The notes under the pieces: model-generated
Seen by the model: the letters and a program-made list of their open reading frames with translations, nothing else
What the model was told of the DNA's origin: nothing
Databases searched by the model: none
NCBI GenBank assembly: GCA_964531675.1
Contig: CAZHFW010000018.1
Span: 1 to 64,000, forward strand
Length of the DNA: 64,000 nucleotides
Reading direction: 5' to 3'
Source of the DNA: CAZHFW01 sp964531675
GTDB lineage: Bacteria > Planctomycetota > Phycisphaerae > Phycisphaerales > UBA1924
Shown: positions 6,685-14,848 of the stretch, in pieces
Position numbering within the stretch: the stretch's first letter is position 1
How the letters are laid out: each line of letters begins with the position of its first letter
Program-made: the position numbers and the translations under genes

Positions 6685-7728
6685 ATGAGCTCGGGATCAG
6701 CACATCAAGGCGGAGGCAAGCACTGTCGGATCTGCGGCAAGGATCTGTCGCAGCTGCGCCGCGTCCGTGATGCCCAGGGGCGTTACCGGTGCCCGACGTG
6801 CCATGATCCGGATCCAAGGGCGGCGCAAGAGATCCACGTGCCGCAGTCCGACGCGCGTGCTGGCGAACTCGAAGAGACGAGCGTTGGCGCGAATCCTGGT
6901 GTCGAGACCGGCGCAGGCGTGGAGGACACCCGCGCCGCGATGGGATTTGACCCCGCGATGGCCGAGACCCGGGTGGATGAGGAAGCGCTCGCTGAGCCCC
7001 CGCCCGCGATGCCTTCGTCTACGCGGCGCGAGCCCGAGATGAGGTTGGCGTCGGAGGAGGAGCCTGGCTACACCGGAGCGCTCGGACCGCGGCGCCACGT
7101 GCAGCTCACGGGCGGGGATGAAGAGGAGCTGCCTCCACCGGCGCCCGCGCCGGTCAGCGAGGTGGGCGAGCCGGTCAATCTCGACGACATTCCCGAGGAT
7201 CGCAGCGATCTGATGATGCGGGTGCGGGCGTCGCATCTGCAACTGCCTGCGGCTTTGTGCGTGCTCGGGATCCTGGGGGCGGCGATGCTCGCGTTCTCCC
7301 TCAGTGCTTCACCGAACCAGACGACGCGGGCGATCAACGCTGCGATGAACAGCGGCATCAGCGCCGCGACCCAAGCCGCGGGCGCGGCGGGCGTGTATGC
7401 GCTGTGCTGCGGAATTTGGCTGCGCCCCAAGCTTCCCTGGCCGATCGCGGCGGTGAGGCTGGCGGCGTACTCGTCCCTGATGGCGTGCTGCGCCATCGCG
7501 CTCACACGCGTTCCGACGGCGGGCTTGACCCTGATGTGGGTTGTGCCGCTGCTGAGCATCGTGTTCGTGCTCGTGTATCTGGTGAAGCTGCGCTGGATCG
7601 ACGCGATCGTCTGCGGCTTCCTGATCCACGCGGCCCAGCTCGGCGTGCGCATGGCGCTGGATGCGGATCTCTGGACGCCTTTCCACGACGCTCACGCCTT
7701 GGCGCGGAGCTTGTTCCACACGGCGTAG
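6685..7728 (+). CDS. Zinc-ribbon, multi-helix membrane protein
   Basis: A 347-residue protein of unknown function. An N-terminal zinc ribbon has C14-x2-C17 and C36-x2-C39 (HCRICGKDLSQ ... YRCPTCH). Then comes an acidic, Pro-rich linker to about residue 170 and about five predicted transmembrane helices in the C-terminal half. The same N-terminal ribbon with identical 18-residue spacing starts the protein at 42310-43317, so the two are paralogues. ATG 6685 is chosen because it begins immediately before the ribbon. The 3' end overlaps the convergent permease gene by 37 bp. Confidence 0.7.
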   Translation: MSSGSAHQGGGKHCRICGKDLSQLRRVRDAQGRYRCPTCHDPDPRAAQEIHVPQSDARAGELEETSVGANPGVETGAGVEDTRAAMGFDPAMAETRVDEEALAEPPPAMPSSTRREPEMRLASEEEPGYTGALGPRRHVQLTGGDEEELPPPAPAPVSEVGEPVNLDDIPEDRSDLMMRVRASHLQLPAALCVLGILGAAMLAFSLSASPNQTTRAINAAMNSGISAATQAAGAAGVYALCCGIWLRPKLPWPIAAVRLAAYSSLMACCAIALTRVPTAGLTLMWVVPLLSIVFVLVYLVKLRWIDAIVCGFLIHAAQLGVRMALDADLWTPFHDAHALARSLFHTA

Positions 7729-9101
7729 ACCGGGAAGCCCGCGACCAGCACCCCGACCCAGAGCAGGTTCTGTTTCCAGTCCGGGCCGATCAGCGAGAGC
7801 GTGATCATGCCCGCGGACGAGATGACGAAGAGCGCGGGCACGACCGGATAGCCCGGGCAGCGGAAGGGCCTGGGCAGGTCGGGCCGGCGGACGCGCAGGA
7901 TGAAGATCGAGAGCGCGGCCAGGCCGTAGAAGATCCACATCGTGAACACGAAGCTGTCGGCGAGGCGTTCGAACGTCTTGAGCGCCCAGGCGGCGGTGAG
8001 CGAGAGGACCATCTGGACCCACAGGGCGGTCGCGGGGGTCTGGAACTTCGGATGAACCTTTCCGAGCGGAGAGAAGAGCAGTCCGTCACGGGACTGCTGG
8101 AAGGTGACGCGTGCGCCTGTGAGGACCGAGCCATGGGTTGATCCGACGGAGGAGACGATGACCGCGATGGCGACCAGGGTGGCGCCGATAGGACCGACGA
8201 GCCTGGACATGGTCTCGGGGGCGACGGTGTCCATGGCCCTCATCTGATCGAGCGGGATGACGTGCATGTACGCTGCGTTGATTGCGACGTAGAGGGCGGT
8301 AACGAGCAGCGTGCCCATGAGGTAGATGCGGGGGAGGTTGCGCTGCGGGTTCTTGACCTCGCCCGCGATGGCGCCGACGTCGGACCAGCCGTCGTAGGTC
8401 CAGAGGATCGCGGACATCGCCGAGACGATCGCGATCCAGATGGGCGTGGGGATGAAGGCCTTGGTCGCGGGCTCCGCGGGCGTGTGGGAAGTCAACGTGA
8501 ATCCGAGGATGATGATGGACGCCAGGACCAGGGCCTTGAGGGTGGTCAGCACGACCGCGACCGCGGTGCTGGCGCGGACGCCGATGACGTTGATGATGGT
8601 GAAGACGACGATGATGACCGAGGTGGGGATGCGGATGTCGATGTTGGTGTTGAGGAGCCTGTTGAGCGTTTCGCCCACGATCGCGGCGATGCCCGCCGCG
8701 GCGGCGGGCTTGCTGATGAGCATGTAGGTCCAGCCGAACACGAACGCGGCCCCGCGGCCGAAGCCCTCGCGGATGAAGACGTACACGCCGCCGGACTGGG
8801 GGAACATGCACGCCAGCTCGGCGAAGGTGAGCGCTCCGAGCAGGGAGAAGAGCCCGCCGGCGCACCAGAGCAGGAGGATCAGCCCGGGTGATTCGATCTG
8901 GCCGGCGATGGAGGTGGGCGTGCGGAAGATGCCGCTGCCGATGATGATGCCGACCATGACGCCCAGCGCGCCGATGACGCCGACGCGGCGCGGGAGCGGC
9001 GAGTCGGGCGCGAGCGACGCCGTGCTGGCGGGCTGGTCATGTTCCTGGGATCGCAGCGGCGCGGGCGGATTCGGCGCGTGTGGCATCGGCGCATGTGGCA
9101 T
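7692..9101 (-). CDS. APC-family amino acid permease
   Basis: A 469-residue transporter of the amino acid-polyamine-organocation superfamily with about 12 transmembrane helices. The unwound first-helix motif G-S-G-I-F is at 55-59. Further family features include the P-Q-S-G-G-x-Y segment after helix 2 and YDGWSDVGAIAGEVKNPQRNLPR before helix 7, typical of LAT-like members. It probably imports or exchanges amino acids across the inner membrane; specificity is not evident. The N-terminus has an odd PHAPMPHAPNPPAP repeat. TATCCT ends 8 nt before the ATG. Confidence 0.88.
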   Translation of the reverse strand: MPHAPMPHAPNPPAPLRSQEHDQPASTASLAPDSPLPRRVGVIGALGVMVGIIIGSGIFRTPTSIAGQIESPGLILLLWCAGGLFSLLGALTFAELACMFPQSGGVYVFIREGFGRGAAFVFGWTYMLISKPAAAAGIAAIVGETLNRLLNTNIDIRIPTSVIIVVFTIINVIGVRASTAVAVVLTTLKALVLASIIILGFTLTSHTPAEPATKAFIPTPIWIAIVSAMSAILWTYDGWSDVGAIAGEVKNPQRNLPRIYLMGTLLVTALYVAINAAYMHVIPLDQMRAMDTVAPETMSRLVGPIGATLVAIAVIVSSVGSTHGSVLTGARVTFQQSRDGLLFSPLGKVHPKFQTPATALWVQMVLSLTAAWALKTFERLADSFVFTMWIFYGLAALSIFILRVRRPDLPRPFRCPGYPVVPALFVISSAGMITLSLIGPDWKQNLLWVGVLVAGFPVYAVWNKLRAKA

Positions 9102-9109
9102 CGGGGCGA

Positions 9110-9115
9110 AGGATA
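9110..9115 (-). promoter_or_regulatory. Putative -10 hexamer (TATCCT) of the permease gene
   Basis: TATCCT on the minus strand ends 8 nt before ATG 9101; no Shine-Dalgarno. Leaderless pattern. Confidence 0.45.
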
Positions 9116-9149
9116 TCGCCCGCGAGCAAAGTCGCGACTGCGGTCTGGG

Positions 9150-9641
9150 TCAGCCTCCGAACATCGAGGGGAGGTTGAGTTCCTTGCGGAGCGTCGCGAC
9201 CTGACCGAAGTGCCAGCCTTCGTGCCAGGCGGAGAGGAGCAGCGCCGCAACGGGATCGCTCAGGAACCCGCCGGTGGCTTCCTTCAGCGAGATCCCGAGC
9301 TGCGCATCGGTGGCGTTCTGGTACCAGTCGATGAAGAGCTTGCGGTTGTTGTCCATGGCTGCGACGAGATCCGCCAGCGGGGGGTAGTCCTTGGCGCTGG
9401 GGAGGGGCTTGCTTCCCATGCCGAAGAGCTTGTGGGCGTCGCCGGGAACGCTCATGCCCGGGATGCCGATCACCGAGCCGAGCCAGGCGTCCGTGCCTGC
9501 GATGTGACCGACGACCCACAGGGGGTGGTTGTCCGCAGCGGTGCGCTGGAACGCGAGCTTGTCCGCGGGCCAGCCTTCGATGGCCTTGTGGGACATGGAA
9601 CGGGAGAAGGCCAGATGGGCGATGATGTCCTTGCGCGACAT
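9150..9641 (-). CDS. DinB superfamily protein
   Basis: A 163-residue DinB-like four-helix protein. The putative metal ligands are His46 (GHIAGTDAW) and His140/His144 (H-x3-H-F-G-Q). It differs strongly from the DinB protein at 568-1080, so this is not a recent duplication. The start has a strong AAAGGAG 8 nt upstream of ATG 9641, unlike the leaderless neighbour 9101. Reaction unknown; thiol-dependent transfer or detoxification is typical of the superfamily. Confidence 0.82.
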   Translation of the reverse strand: MSRKDIIAHLAFSRSMSHKAIEGWPADKLAFQRTAADNHPLWVVGHIAGTDAWLGSVIGIPGMSVPGDAHKLFGMGSKPLPSAKDYPPLADLVAAMDNNRKLFIDWYQNATDAQLGISLKEATGGFLSDPVAALLLSAWHEGWHFGQVATLRKELNLPSMFGG

Positions 9642-9717
9642 GGCGGGCTCCTTTGGATCGGTGGAGCGTCAGGGTATCGCGCTGGATGGAGGCGGGCGCT
9701 CGCGTGCGCCGTCGTGC

Positions 9718-9933
9718 TCAGGCCATGACGTCGAGGCGGCCCGGGCGGGCGTTCACGCTCTCGGCGGTCTGGACCGCGGACTCGAGCAGCGCGATGGCGG
9801 CATCGCCCTGGGCGCGCTGCGCGTCCATCGCCTTCACGGCGACCTTGGTGGAGATCTGGTCGCGCGTCTGCAGGGCCGCGAGCTGGGTCTGGACGAGCGC
9901 GGAGGTGGAGCTGCCGACAGCGGAGGAACTCAT
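9718..9933 (-). CDS. YjfB-like putative motility protein (small)
   Basis: A 71-residue protein matching the short YjfB family: an N-terminal Ser-rich start (MSSSAVGSS), a helix rich in Gln/Ala (LVQTQLAALQTRDQISTKVAVKAMDAQ), and the characteristic end G-R-L-D-V-M-A. YjfB-family proteins are annotated as putative motility proteins but their role is not defined. It would be missed if the long open frame continuing upstream to about 10830 were taken as the gene. ATG 9933 fits the family N-terminus; ATG 9945 would add four residues. Neither has a clear Shine-Dalgarno. Confidence 0.6.
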   Translation of the reverse strand: MSSSAVGSSTSALVQTQLAALQTRDQISTKVAVKAMDAQRAQGDAAIALLESAVQTAESVNARPGRLDVMA

Positions 9934-10119
9934 GGTCAAGAACATCGGACGACCCGGGGGCTCTTCCACCACTCGATCCGATGGACGAGTCCAGATTCTC
10001 GGAAGGCCCGCGGGCGTGGGGGCTCGTCCTGCGTCCGAAGTCGGGTTATTCAGGGCTGCTCGGGCCGAACTTGCGCGACGGGGCTTGACGGGACTCGCGC
10101 GTGCCGCGAACGTGTGCGG

Positions 10120-11226
10120 GTGCATCACGCGATCAGATTCCGAGTCCTGGGTGTAACCGCGCTGGCTGGGAACGCGCTGCTTGGCGGCTGTGCGCACGCA
10201 CAGCCCGAAGCCGGCGCGCTCACCAGGCCCCTCGGCGTGACGTACCGCAACACGGTCCTGCTGCCCGACACGACGACGGATCAGAACGGCGTCGTGTTCA
10301 CGATCGCGGGGCTCAGCGGCATCACGTGGGCCGGATCGCGTCCGGCCGCGCCGGGGCCGACGCCGTTCCTTGCGGTGATGGACAACTCCAACAAGCTTCT
10401 GCGGATCAACATCACGTTCAACGCCAACGGTTCGATCGCATCGGCGAGCGTGGCGGGCGGGATTTCGCTGGCGGTCAGCCGGGACTTTGAGGGCATCGCG
10501 CCCGGAGCTCGTGACGCCTCGGGCGTGCTGCGGACCGTGTTCCTTTCCGAGGAGGACACGCCCGCGGTGCTGGAGTTCAGGCTCTCCGATGGGGCGCTGG
10601 TCCGGACGATTCTGCCTCCTGCGGTGTTTGCGCAGCGGCGGGCCAACTTCGGATTCGAGTCCTGCGCGGTGGGCGCGGGCTGGCTCTGGAACGCCAACGA
10701 GGAAGCCCTGGCGGTCGATGGCGGGATCAGCACGCCCACGACGGGGACGGTCGTCCGCCTGCTGCGGACGAGCCTGGCTTCGACTCCTGCGCCCTCGACG
10801 CAGTACGCCTATCGCACCCAGCCCATGCATGGCTCGACGGTGTCGGGCGCGCGGTCGGGGCTTTCGGATCTGGTCGCGTTGCCTGACGGCCGGTTGATCG
10901 CGCTGGAGCGGTCCTTCGCGTTCTCGCTGGCGGGCTTCTTCCAGAGCCGGGTGTATGAAGTGAGCTTCGCGGGCGCGACGGAGGCTTCGGGCTTTGTCGC
11001 TGGGCTCAATGGGCAGACCTTCACGACGGTCGGCAAGACCCTGCTCTGGCAGGGCAATCTCAACAACATGGAAGGGCTGACGCTCGGCCCGGCGTTGCCG
11101 AGCCGCAACCGCGTCCTGGTCGGCATCGTCGACAACGGGGACCCGATCAGCAAGAGCGCCGTGACGTCCTTTGAGCTCTCGGGGCTCGGCCCGGCTGCGG
11201 TTGCGGGGGGCGTCGGGGCGCCCTGA
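10120..11226 (+). CDS. Esterase-like phytase-domain lipoprotein
   Basis: About 368 residues with an N-terminal lipoprotein signal (ALAGNALLGGC, lipobox L-G-G-C near residue 24). The body matches the esterase-like activity of phytase family: S-R-D-F-E-G-I-A-P near the centre, a FLSEEDTPAVLEF strand, NFGFESCAV, then WNANEEAL and repeated G-x-V-x-R-L strands suggesting a beta-propeller. It is probably an exported enzyme acting on phosphoesters. The start is uncertain: GTG 10114 or 10120 are in frame just before the signal and neither has a clear ribosome-binding site. Confidence 0.65.
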   Translation: MHHAIRFRVLGVTALAGNALLGGCAHAQPEAGALTRPLGVTYRNTVLLPDTTTDQNGVVFTIAGLSGITWAGSRPAAPGPTPFLAVMDNSNKLLRINITFNANGSIASASVAGGISLAVSRDFEGIAPGARDASGVLRTVFLSEEDTPAVLEFRLSDGALVRTILPPAVFAQRRANFGFESCAVGAGWLWNANEEALAVDGGISTPTTGTVVRLLRTSLASTPAPSTQYAYRTQPMHGSTVSGARSGLSDLVALPDGRLIALERSFAFSLAGFFQSRVYEVSFAGATEASGFVAGLNGQTFTTVGKTLLWQGNLNNMEGLTLGPALPSRNRVLVGIVDNGDPISKSAVTSFELSGLGPAAVAGGVGAP

Positions 11227-11263
11227 GCTGAGGCCGGCCAGAGCCGCCGGCGGGGAGCGAGGT

Positions 11264-11284
11264 CGCCCCTCAGGGCGGGGCTTT
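11264..11284 (+). terminator. Probable terminator after the 10120 gene
   Basis: CGCCC (11264-11268), loop CTCA, GGGCG (11273-11277), then GGGCTTTT. A short stem with a modest T run about 40 bp after the stop codon. Confidence 0.4.
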
Positions 11285-11402
11285 TGCTCTGATTTTCAAG
11301 GGATTTGGCGCGTCGGGGCCCTGGGGCTACCCGCCGGGGAGCGGGGAACGTACGATCGGCGATAACGCCGGCGGTTTTCGCTGGTTCCATGGAGGGTTTC
11401 CC

Positions 11403-12197
11403 GTGCCTACGCAAACTGGTTCATCCGACACCTTCGTTGAGGCCAAGCCCGGTTCCGGTGCGGCCCGCATCACCCAGACGGCCCAGGCCAAGTCGGCCAG
11501 CGGCGTCGTGTTCGCGGCTCTGGGCGGTGGGCTGGTCCTCGGCCTGCTGGTCGGCGTCGGCGTCATGTCGGGTCGGCACAAGACCGTCGAGACCACCATC
11601 GGCACCACCAACCTCCAGGTCGCGGCTGGCCAGGACGAGGCGATCAGCACGCTGCGCAACGACTACCAGAAGCTCGCGGCGGACAAGCAGGCGGCGACCG
11701 ATGCGCTGGCGACCGCGGTGCGTCTGGACCAGATCCCCACGCGCTTCCGCGGCAAGACCGCGGGCGAAACCGCGCTGAACCTCCTGAACGCCGACGCGGA
11801 GCTCACCAGGCTCTCCGACGCGACGATCATCAACAACGCCACGGGCGGAAAGCCCACGATCGGCGGCGTGACGCCGCTCTCCTCCGCGCCGGTGCGGCCC
11901 GAGGAGCTCAAGACGCTCATCACCCAGCTCGACGCGGCGATCGCCAAGAGCCCGCTCTGGCTCACGGCGTACCACAAGGCCGGCGAGAACGCTGCGTTTG
12001 ACGACAACTGCAAGAAGCTCGCCCGCGTGCTGGCGTCGATCGGCGCGATCGATGATCCGAACAAGGCCTCTCTGGAGCAGATCCAGAAGGCGGTCAAGGC
12101 GGTGCAGCGCGACAACAAGCTCAAGGACGACGCGGTCGTCGGCGCCAAGACCTGGGCCGCGATCAAGAAGCTCGTCGATGAGAAGCGCAAGGGCTGA
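11403..12197 (+). CDS. Membrane-anchored protein with peptidoglycan-binding-like C-terminus
   Basis: A 264-residue protein with one transmembrane helix at about 33-55 (GVVFAALGGGLVLGLLVGVGVM), then a mostly helical extracytoplasmic region (coiled-coil-like 75-105). The C-terminal module LEQIQKAVKAVQRDN...VVGAKTWAAIKKLV resembles a peptidoglycan-binding type 1 domain. It may link the membrane to the wall or sense it; the function is not known. The GTG start has GGAGGG about 5 nt upstream. Followed by a strong terminator. Confidence 0.7.
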   Translation: MPTQTGSSDTFVEAKPGSGAARITQTAQAKSASGVVFAALGGGLVLGLLVGVGVMSGRHKTVETTIGTTNLQVAAGQDEAISTLRNDYQKLAADKQAATDALATAVRLDQIPTRFRGKTAGETALNLLNADAELTRLSDATIINNATGGKPTIGGVTPLSSAPVRPEELKTLITQLDAAIAKSPLWLTAYHKAGENAAFDDNCKKLARVLASIGAIDDPNKASLEQIQKAVKAVQRDNKLKDDAVVGAKTWAAIKKLVDEKRKG

Positions 12198-12222
12198 ACA
12201 GGCCAGACCAGCGTGAATCCAA

Positions 12223-12253
12223 GCCCCCGGGCCCTTCGGCTCGGGGGTTTTTG
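12223..12253 (+). terminator. Intrinsic terminator after the 11403 gene
   Basis: CCCCCG (12224-12229) pairs with CGGGGG (12242-12247) around a TTCG-containing loop, followed directly by TTTTTG. Confidence 0.8.
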
Positions 12254-12270
12254 TTTCCAAATCGCGCCGG

Positions 12271-12918
12271 ATGCTGCAACCGAATCCCCGCGGCGCATCT
12301 TCTATGGGTGTGACTCAGGCGATCTGGACAAGGCCGCCTCAGGGCGGAGAGACGGCGCGGGGGCCTGTGGCGCCAGCGACGGATCTCGCGGATGAGGCGG
12401 AGCTGATCGAACGATGCACGCGCGATCGCGGCGCGTTCGGCGTGGTGTACCGCGCCCATTACGCGGCGATCGTGGGATACCTCTTCCGACGCACCGGTGA
12501 TCGCCATGCGGCGGAGGACCTGGCAGCCGAGACCTTTCTGGCGGCTTTGAACTCGGTGCACCGGTTCCGAACCGGGCGAGCGCCGATCCGGAGCTGGCTC
12601 TACCGCATCGCGACCAACCAGGCGACGGGCTGGTCGAGAAGGCAGCGCAAGCGCCGGCGGACCGAGGCGGACGCACGCGGGCCGGGAAGCCCTGATGTCC
12701 CGGATGCGGAGGCCAGCGAGGAGCTGGCCCGCGCCAGGCGGGCGCTCTCGAGGCTTCGCGAGGCTGAGCAATCGGTCCTGGCGCTGCACTACTTCGAGGG
12801 GCTCGGCGTGTCGGAGATTGCGCTGGCGCTGGGGTGGCGCGAGGGAACAGTCAAATCGCTCCTGAGCCGGGGACGCGAGTCTCTGAGGCGGGAGCTCGAG
12901 CAGCGGGGTGCGCGATGA
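12271..12918 (+). CDS. ECF-type RNA polymerase sigma factor
   Basis: About 215 residues. Sigma region 2 is at about 54-105 (FGVVYRAHYAAIVGYLFRRTG, then AAEDLAAETFLAAL) and region 4 at about 162-210 (HYFEGLGVSEIALALG...EGTVKSLLSRGR helix-turn-helix). No region 3, as usual for ECF factors. The stop codon overlaps the next start (ATGA at 12915), so it is translationally coupled to a single-pass membrane protein. The start could instead be ATG 12304; neither has a clear Shine-Dalgarno, and 12271 lies just 18 bp after a terminator. Confidence 0.88.
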   Translation: MLQPNPRGASSMGVTQAIWTRPPQGGETARGPVAPATDLADEAELIERCTRDRGAFGVVYRAHYAAIVGYLFRRTGDRHAAEDLAAETFLAALNSVHRFRTGRAPIRSWLYRIATNQATGWSRRQRKRRRTEADARGPGSPDVPDAEASEELARARRALSRLREAEQSVLALHYFEGLGVSEIALALGWREGTVKSLLSRGRESLRRELEQRGAR

Positions 12919-13433
12919 ACACGAATCGCAACGACTACGACGCTCCGGAAGGCATGCACGAATCCAGCGCTGCGGGAATGGGCCGCAGCGATCCGAACGA
13001 CCCGGTGGTCCGGGCGCTGACGCTGATGGGATCGCAGGTGTGGGATGGCTCGACGCGCAGTCCTCGCGTGGAGGAGGCGCTGGCGGGCCCAGCAAACGGG
13101 AGCATCACTGTGAAGCGCAAGAGCAAGGTCGTCATCGCCGGGATTCTGGTCGGCTTGGTCGGAGTGACCGCGCTGGCGGCTGCGTACCGCGAGTTCGTTC
13201 AGGTCCGCGTGGTCGGCGTCGATTCCAACGGCAACCGCGTCGAGTTCAGCGGCGTCGCCGAGGTGGAGAACGGCGTCGGCACCATGAAGGTCAAGGGCCC
13301 CAATGGTGAGGACATGGAAGTGCAGATCCAACAGCAGGACGACGCGGGAGGCAAGAGCCTCCAGGTCGAAATGCAGGCGCCCGCCAACGGACAAGCGACC
13401 GTCGAGGTGAAGTCCAGCGCCGCTCCCAAGTGA
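12915..13433 (+). CDS. Single-pass membrane protein coupled to the ECF sigma factor
   Basis: A 172-residue protein: cytoplasmic N-terminus (1-70), one transmembrane helix at about 71-90 (KVVIAGILVGLVGVTALAAA), and an extracytoplasmic beta-rich domain with the VRVVGVDSNGNRVEFSG pattern. The ATGA overlap with the sigma gene and this topology are what an anti-sigma factor would show. However, no zinc anti-sigma H-x3-C-x2-C motif is present. It could be an anti-sigma factor of another class or a regulon member. The gene ends with a very strong terminator. Confidence 0.6.
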   Translation: MNTNRNDYDAPEGMHESSAAGMGRSDPNDPVVRALTLMGSQVWDGSTRSPRVEEALAGPANGSITVKRKSKVVIAGILVGLVGVTALAAAYREFVQVRVVGVDSNGNRVEFSGVAEVENGVGTMKVKGPNGEDMEVQIQQQDDAGGKSLQVEMQAPANGQATVEVKSSAAPK

Positions 13434-13547
13434 GGCCGGAAGCTCGGTGAGCCCAAAACCTGGGTGAGCCAGCACGTCGCGAGCCTCGGGCAGAGGCTCG
13501 CAAGCCCATCGATCGCCCATCATCGCGGAAACCCGCGAAGCGTCAGT

Positions 13548-13581
13548 GGCGTGCAGCGAACACCTCGCTGCACGCCTTTTT
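13548..13581 (+). terminator. Intrinsic terminator of the sigma-factor operon
   Basis: A perfect 12-bp stem 13548-13559/13565-13576 with the loop ACACC, followed by TTTTT at 13577-13581. It sits 115 bp after the stop of the coupled membrane protein. Confidence 0.88.
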
Positions 13582-13591
13582 CTGGGTGTCG

Positions 13592-14788
13592 TTACTGCGG
13601 GATCGTGATCGAAAGCTCCGCGACCGCGCCGAGCTTGGGATCGGGGCGTGACGCGACGGAGGCGGCGCACGCTGCGATCGTCCGCGGCACGATCGCGTCA
13701 TGGGCCTGCTTCCCGTTGACCTTGACGATCACGGGCTTGTCGAGATCCACCAGTGCATCGGAGAGCCAGAGCGTGAGCGTTCCCAGGCTCTGCGGCGCGG
13801 TGAGCGTGATCGAGTTGCCTTCGACGATCGCGATGATCTGATCGCCCTTCTTCGCCTTGGCTGGATCGACCTGGATCCAGTACAGCCTCGGCGTGATCAC
13901 GTCGTCCTGCTGCCAGACGACCTTGCGGGGCCAGGCGCTGCGCGTGAATCCCGACATCCACCCGATCGCGACCGAGTCCTCGCGGTTCATCCAGTGTCCA
14001 CGGCCTTCGTGGACCTGCGTGACGTGCACGTAGCCATCCGGGTCCGCGGCTTTGAGTTCATCGAGGGCCTTGCCCCACTGGGCCGCGATCTTGTTGCGGT
14101 CGAACGCCCCGTCGTTGGCGCCGACGTGGATCGCGAAAGGGACGTTGCGGAGATTCAGCGCCGACGCGTCGTTGGGGTGGCCCGCCATCATCGCTGCGGC
14201 GGCCCAGCGGTCCGCCATGCGGGGGCCCATCTGGTACACGCCGTCGCCTCCCGCGGAGTAGCCCGTGAGGTAGACGCGGTTGGTGTCGACATTCTCGAAC
14301 AGGGCGGCGTCCTGGATGATGCGGTCGAAGAAGCGATCGATGTGTGCTTCGTGCCACATGTTCCAGGCGTCGGTGGGCGCGCGGGGCGCGAGGTAGACGC
14401 CTTCCTCGGGCGTGTAGAGCCTGATCTGGTTCTTCCACTGCTGCTCGTTGACCTCGGGCGGCGCGGAGCCCCCGCCGTGCATCGAGATGAAGAGCCGTCG
14501 GCCCTGGCCCGCGTCGGGCTTTCCGAAGACCTTGAAGTCGAACTTCATGGTCTTGCCGTCGATGGTGATCGACTTGGCGGTCCACTCGGCCTGGCGCTCG
14601 GCGCGGAGCTTGGCGAGCGTGGCGTCCATGAGCGCCGTGAGCGCCTGCTCGGCCTGAGGCCTGGTGAGGGGCGAGGTGTCCGCCAGAGCGCTGGCATCCG
14701 GCGCGGGCTTGGCCAGCGCTGTCTTGAGATCGGCGATCGGATCGGAGGCGAGGGCCAGGGCCCCGAGCAACGCGGGAAGGATGAGCAT
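13592..14788 (-). CDS. Secreted alpha/beta-hydrolase (esterase/depolymerase-like)
   Basis: A 398-residue protein with a short signal peptide (MLILPALLGALALAS) and an alpha/beta-hydrolase core. The oxyanion region is FISMHGGGSAPP, the nucleophile elbow G-Y-S-A-G-G, and likely acid and base are the Asp of VGANDGAFDRN and the His of EGRGHWMN. It resembles the PHB-depolymerase/feruloyl-esterase-like group, so it may cleave polymer or plant ester bonds outside the cytoplasm. The substrate is not evident. No clear Shine-Dalgarno precedes ATG 14788. Confidence 0.75.
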   Translation of the reverse strand: MLILPALLGALALASDPIADLKTALAKPAPDASALADTSPLTRPQAEQALTALMDATLAKLRAERQAEWTAKSITIDGKTMKFDFKVFGKPDAGQGRRLFISMHGGGSAPPEVNEQQWKNQIRLYTPEEGVYLAPRAPTDAWNMWHEAHIDRFFDRIIQDAALFENVDTNRVYLTGYSAGGDGVYQMGPRMADRWAAAAMMAGHPNDASALNLRNVPFAIHVGANDGAFDRNKIAAQWGKALDELKAADPDGYVHVTQVHEGRGHWMNREDSVAIGWMSGFTRSAWPRKVVWQQDDVITPRLYWIQVDPAKAKKGDQIIAIVEGNSITLTAPQSLGTLTLWLSDALVDLDKPVIVKVNGKQAHDAIVPRTIAACAASVASRPDPKLGAVAELSITIPQ

Positions 14789-14848
14789 GGCCGATTGTTG
14801 GGAGCCTTCGGTGAGCGGGCGCGCCGGATCGGTTCCTCACACGCTGAA

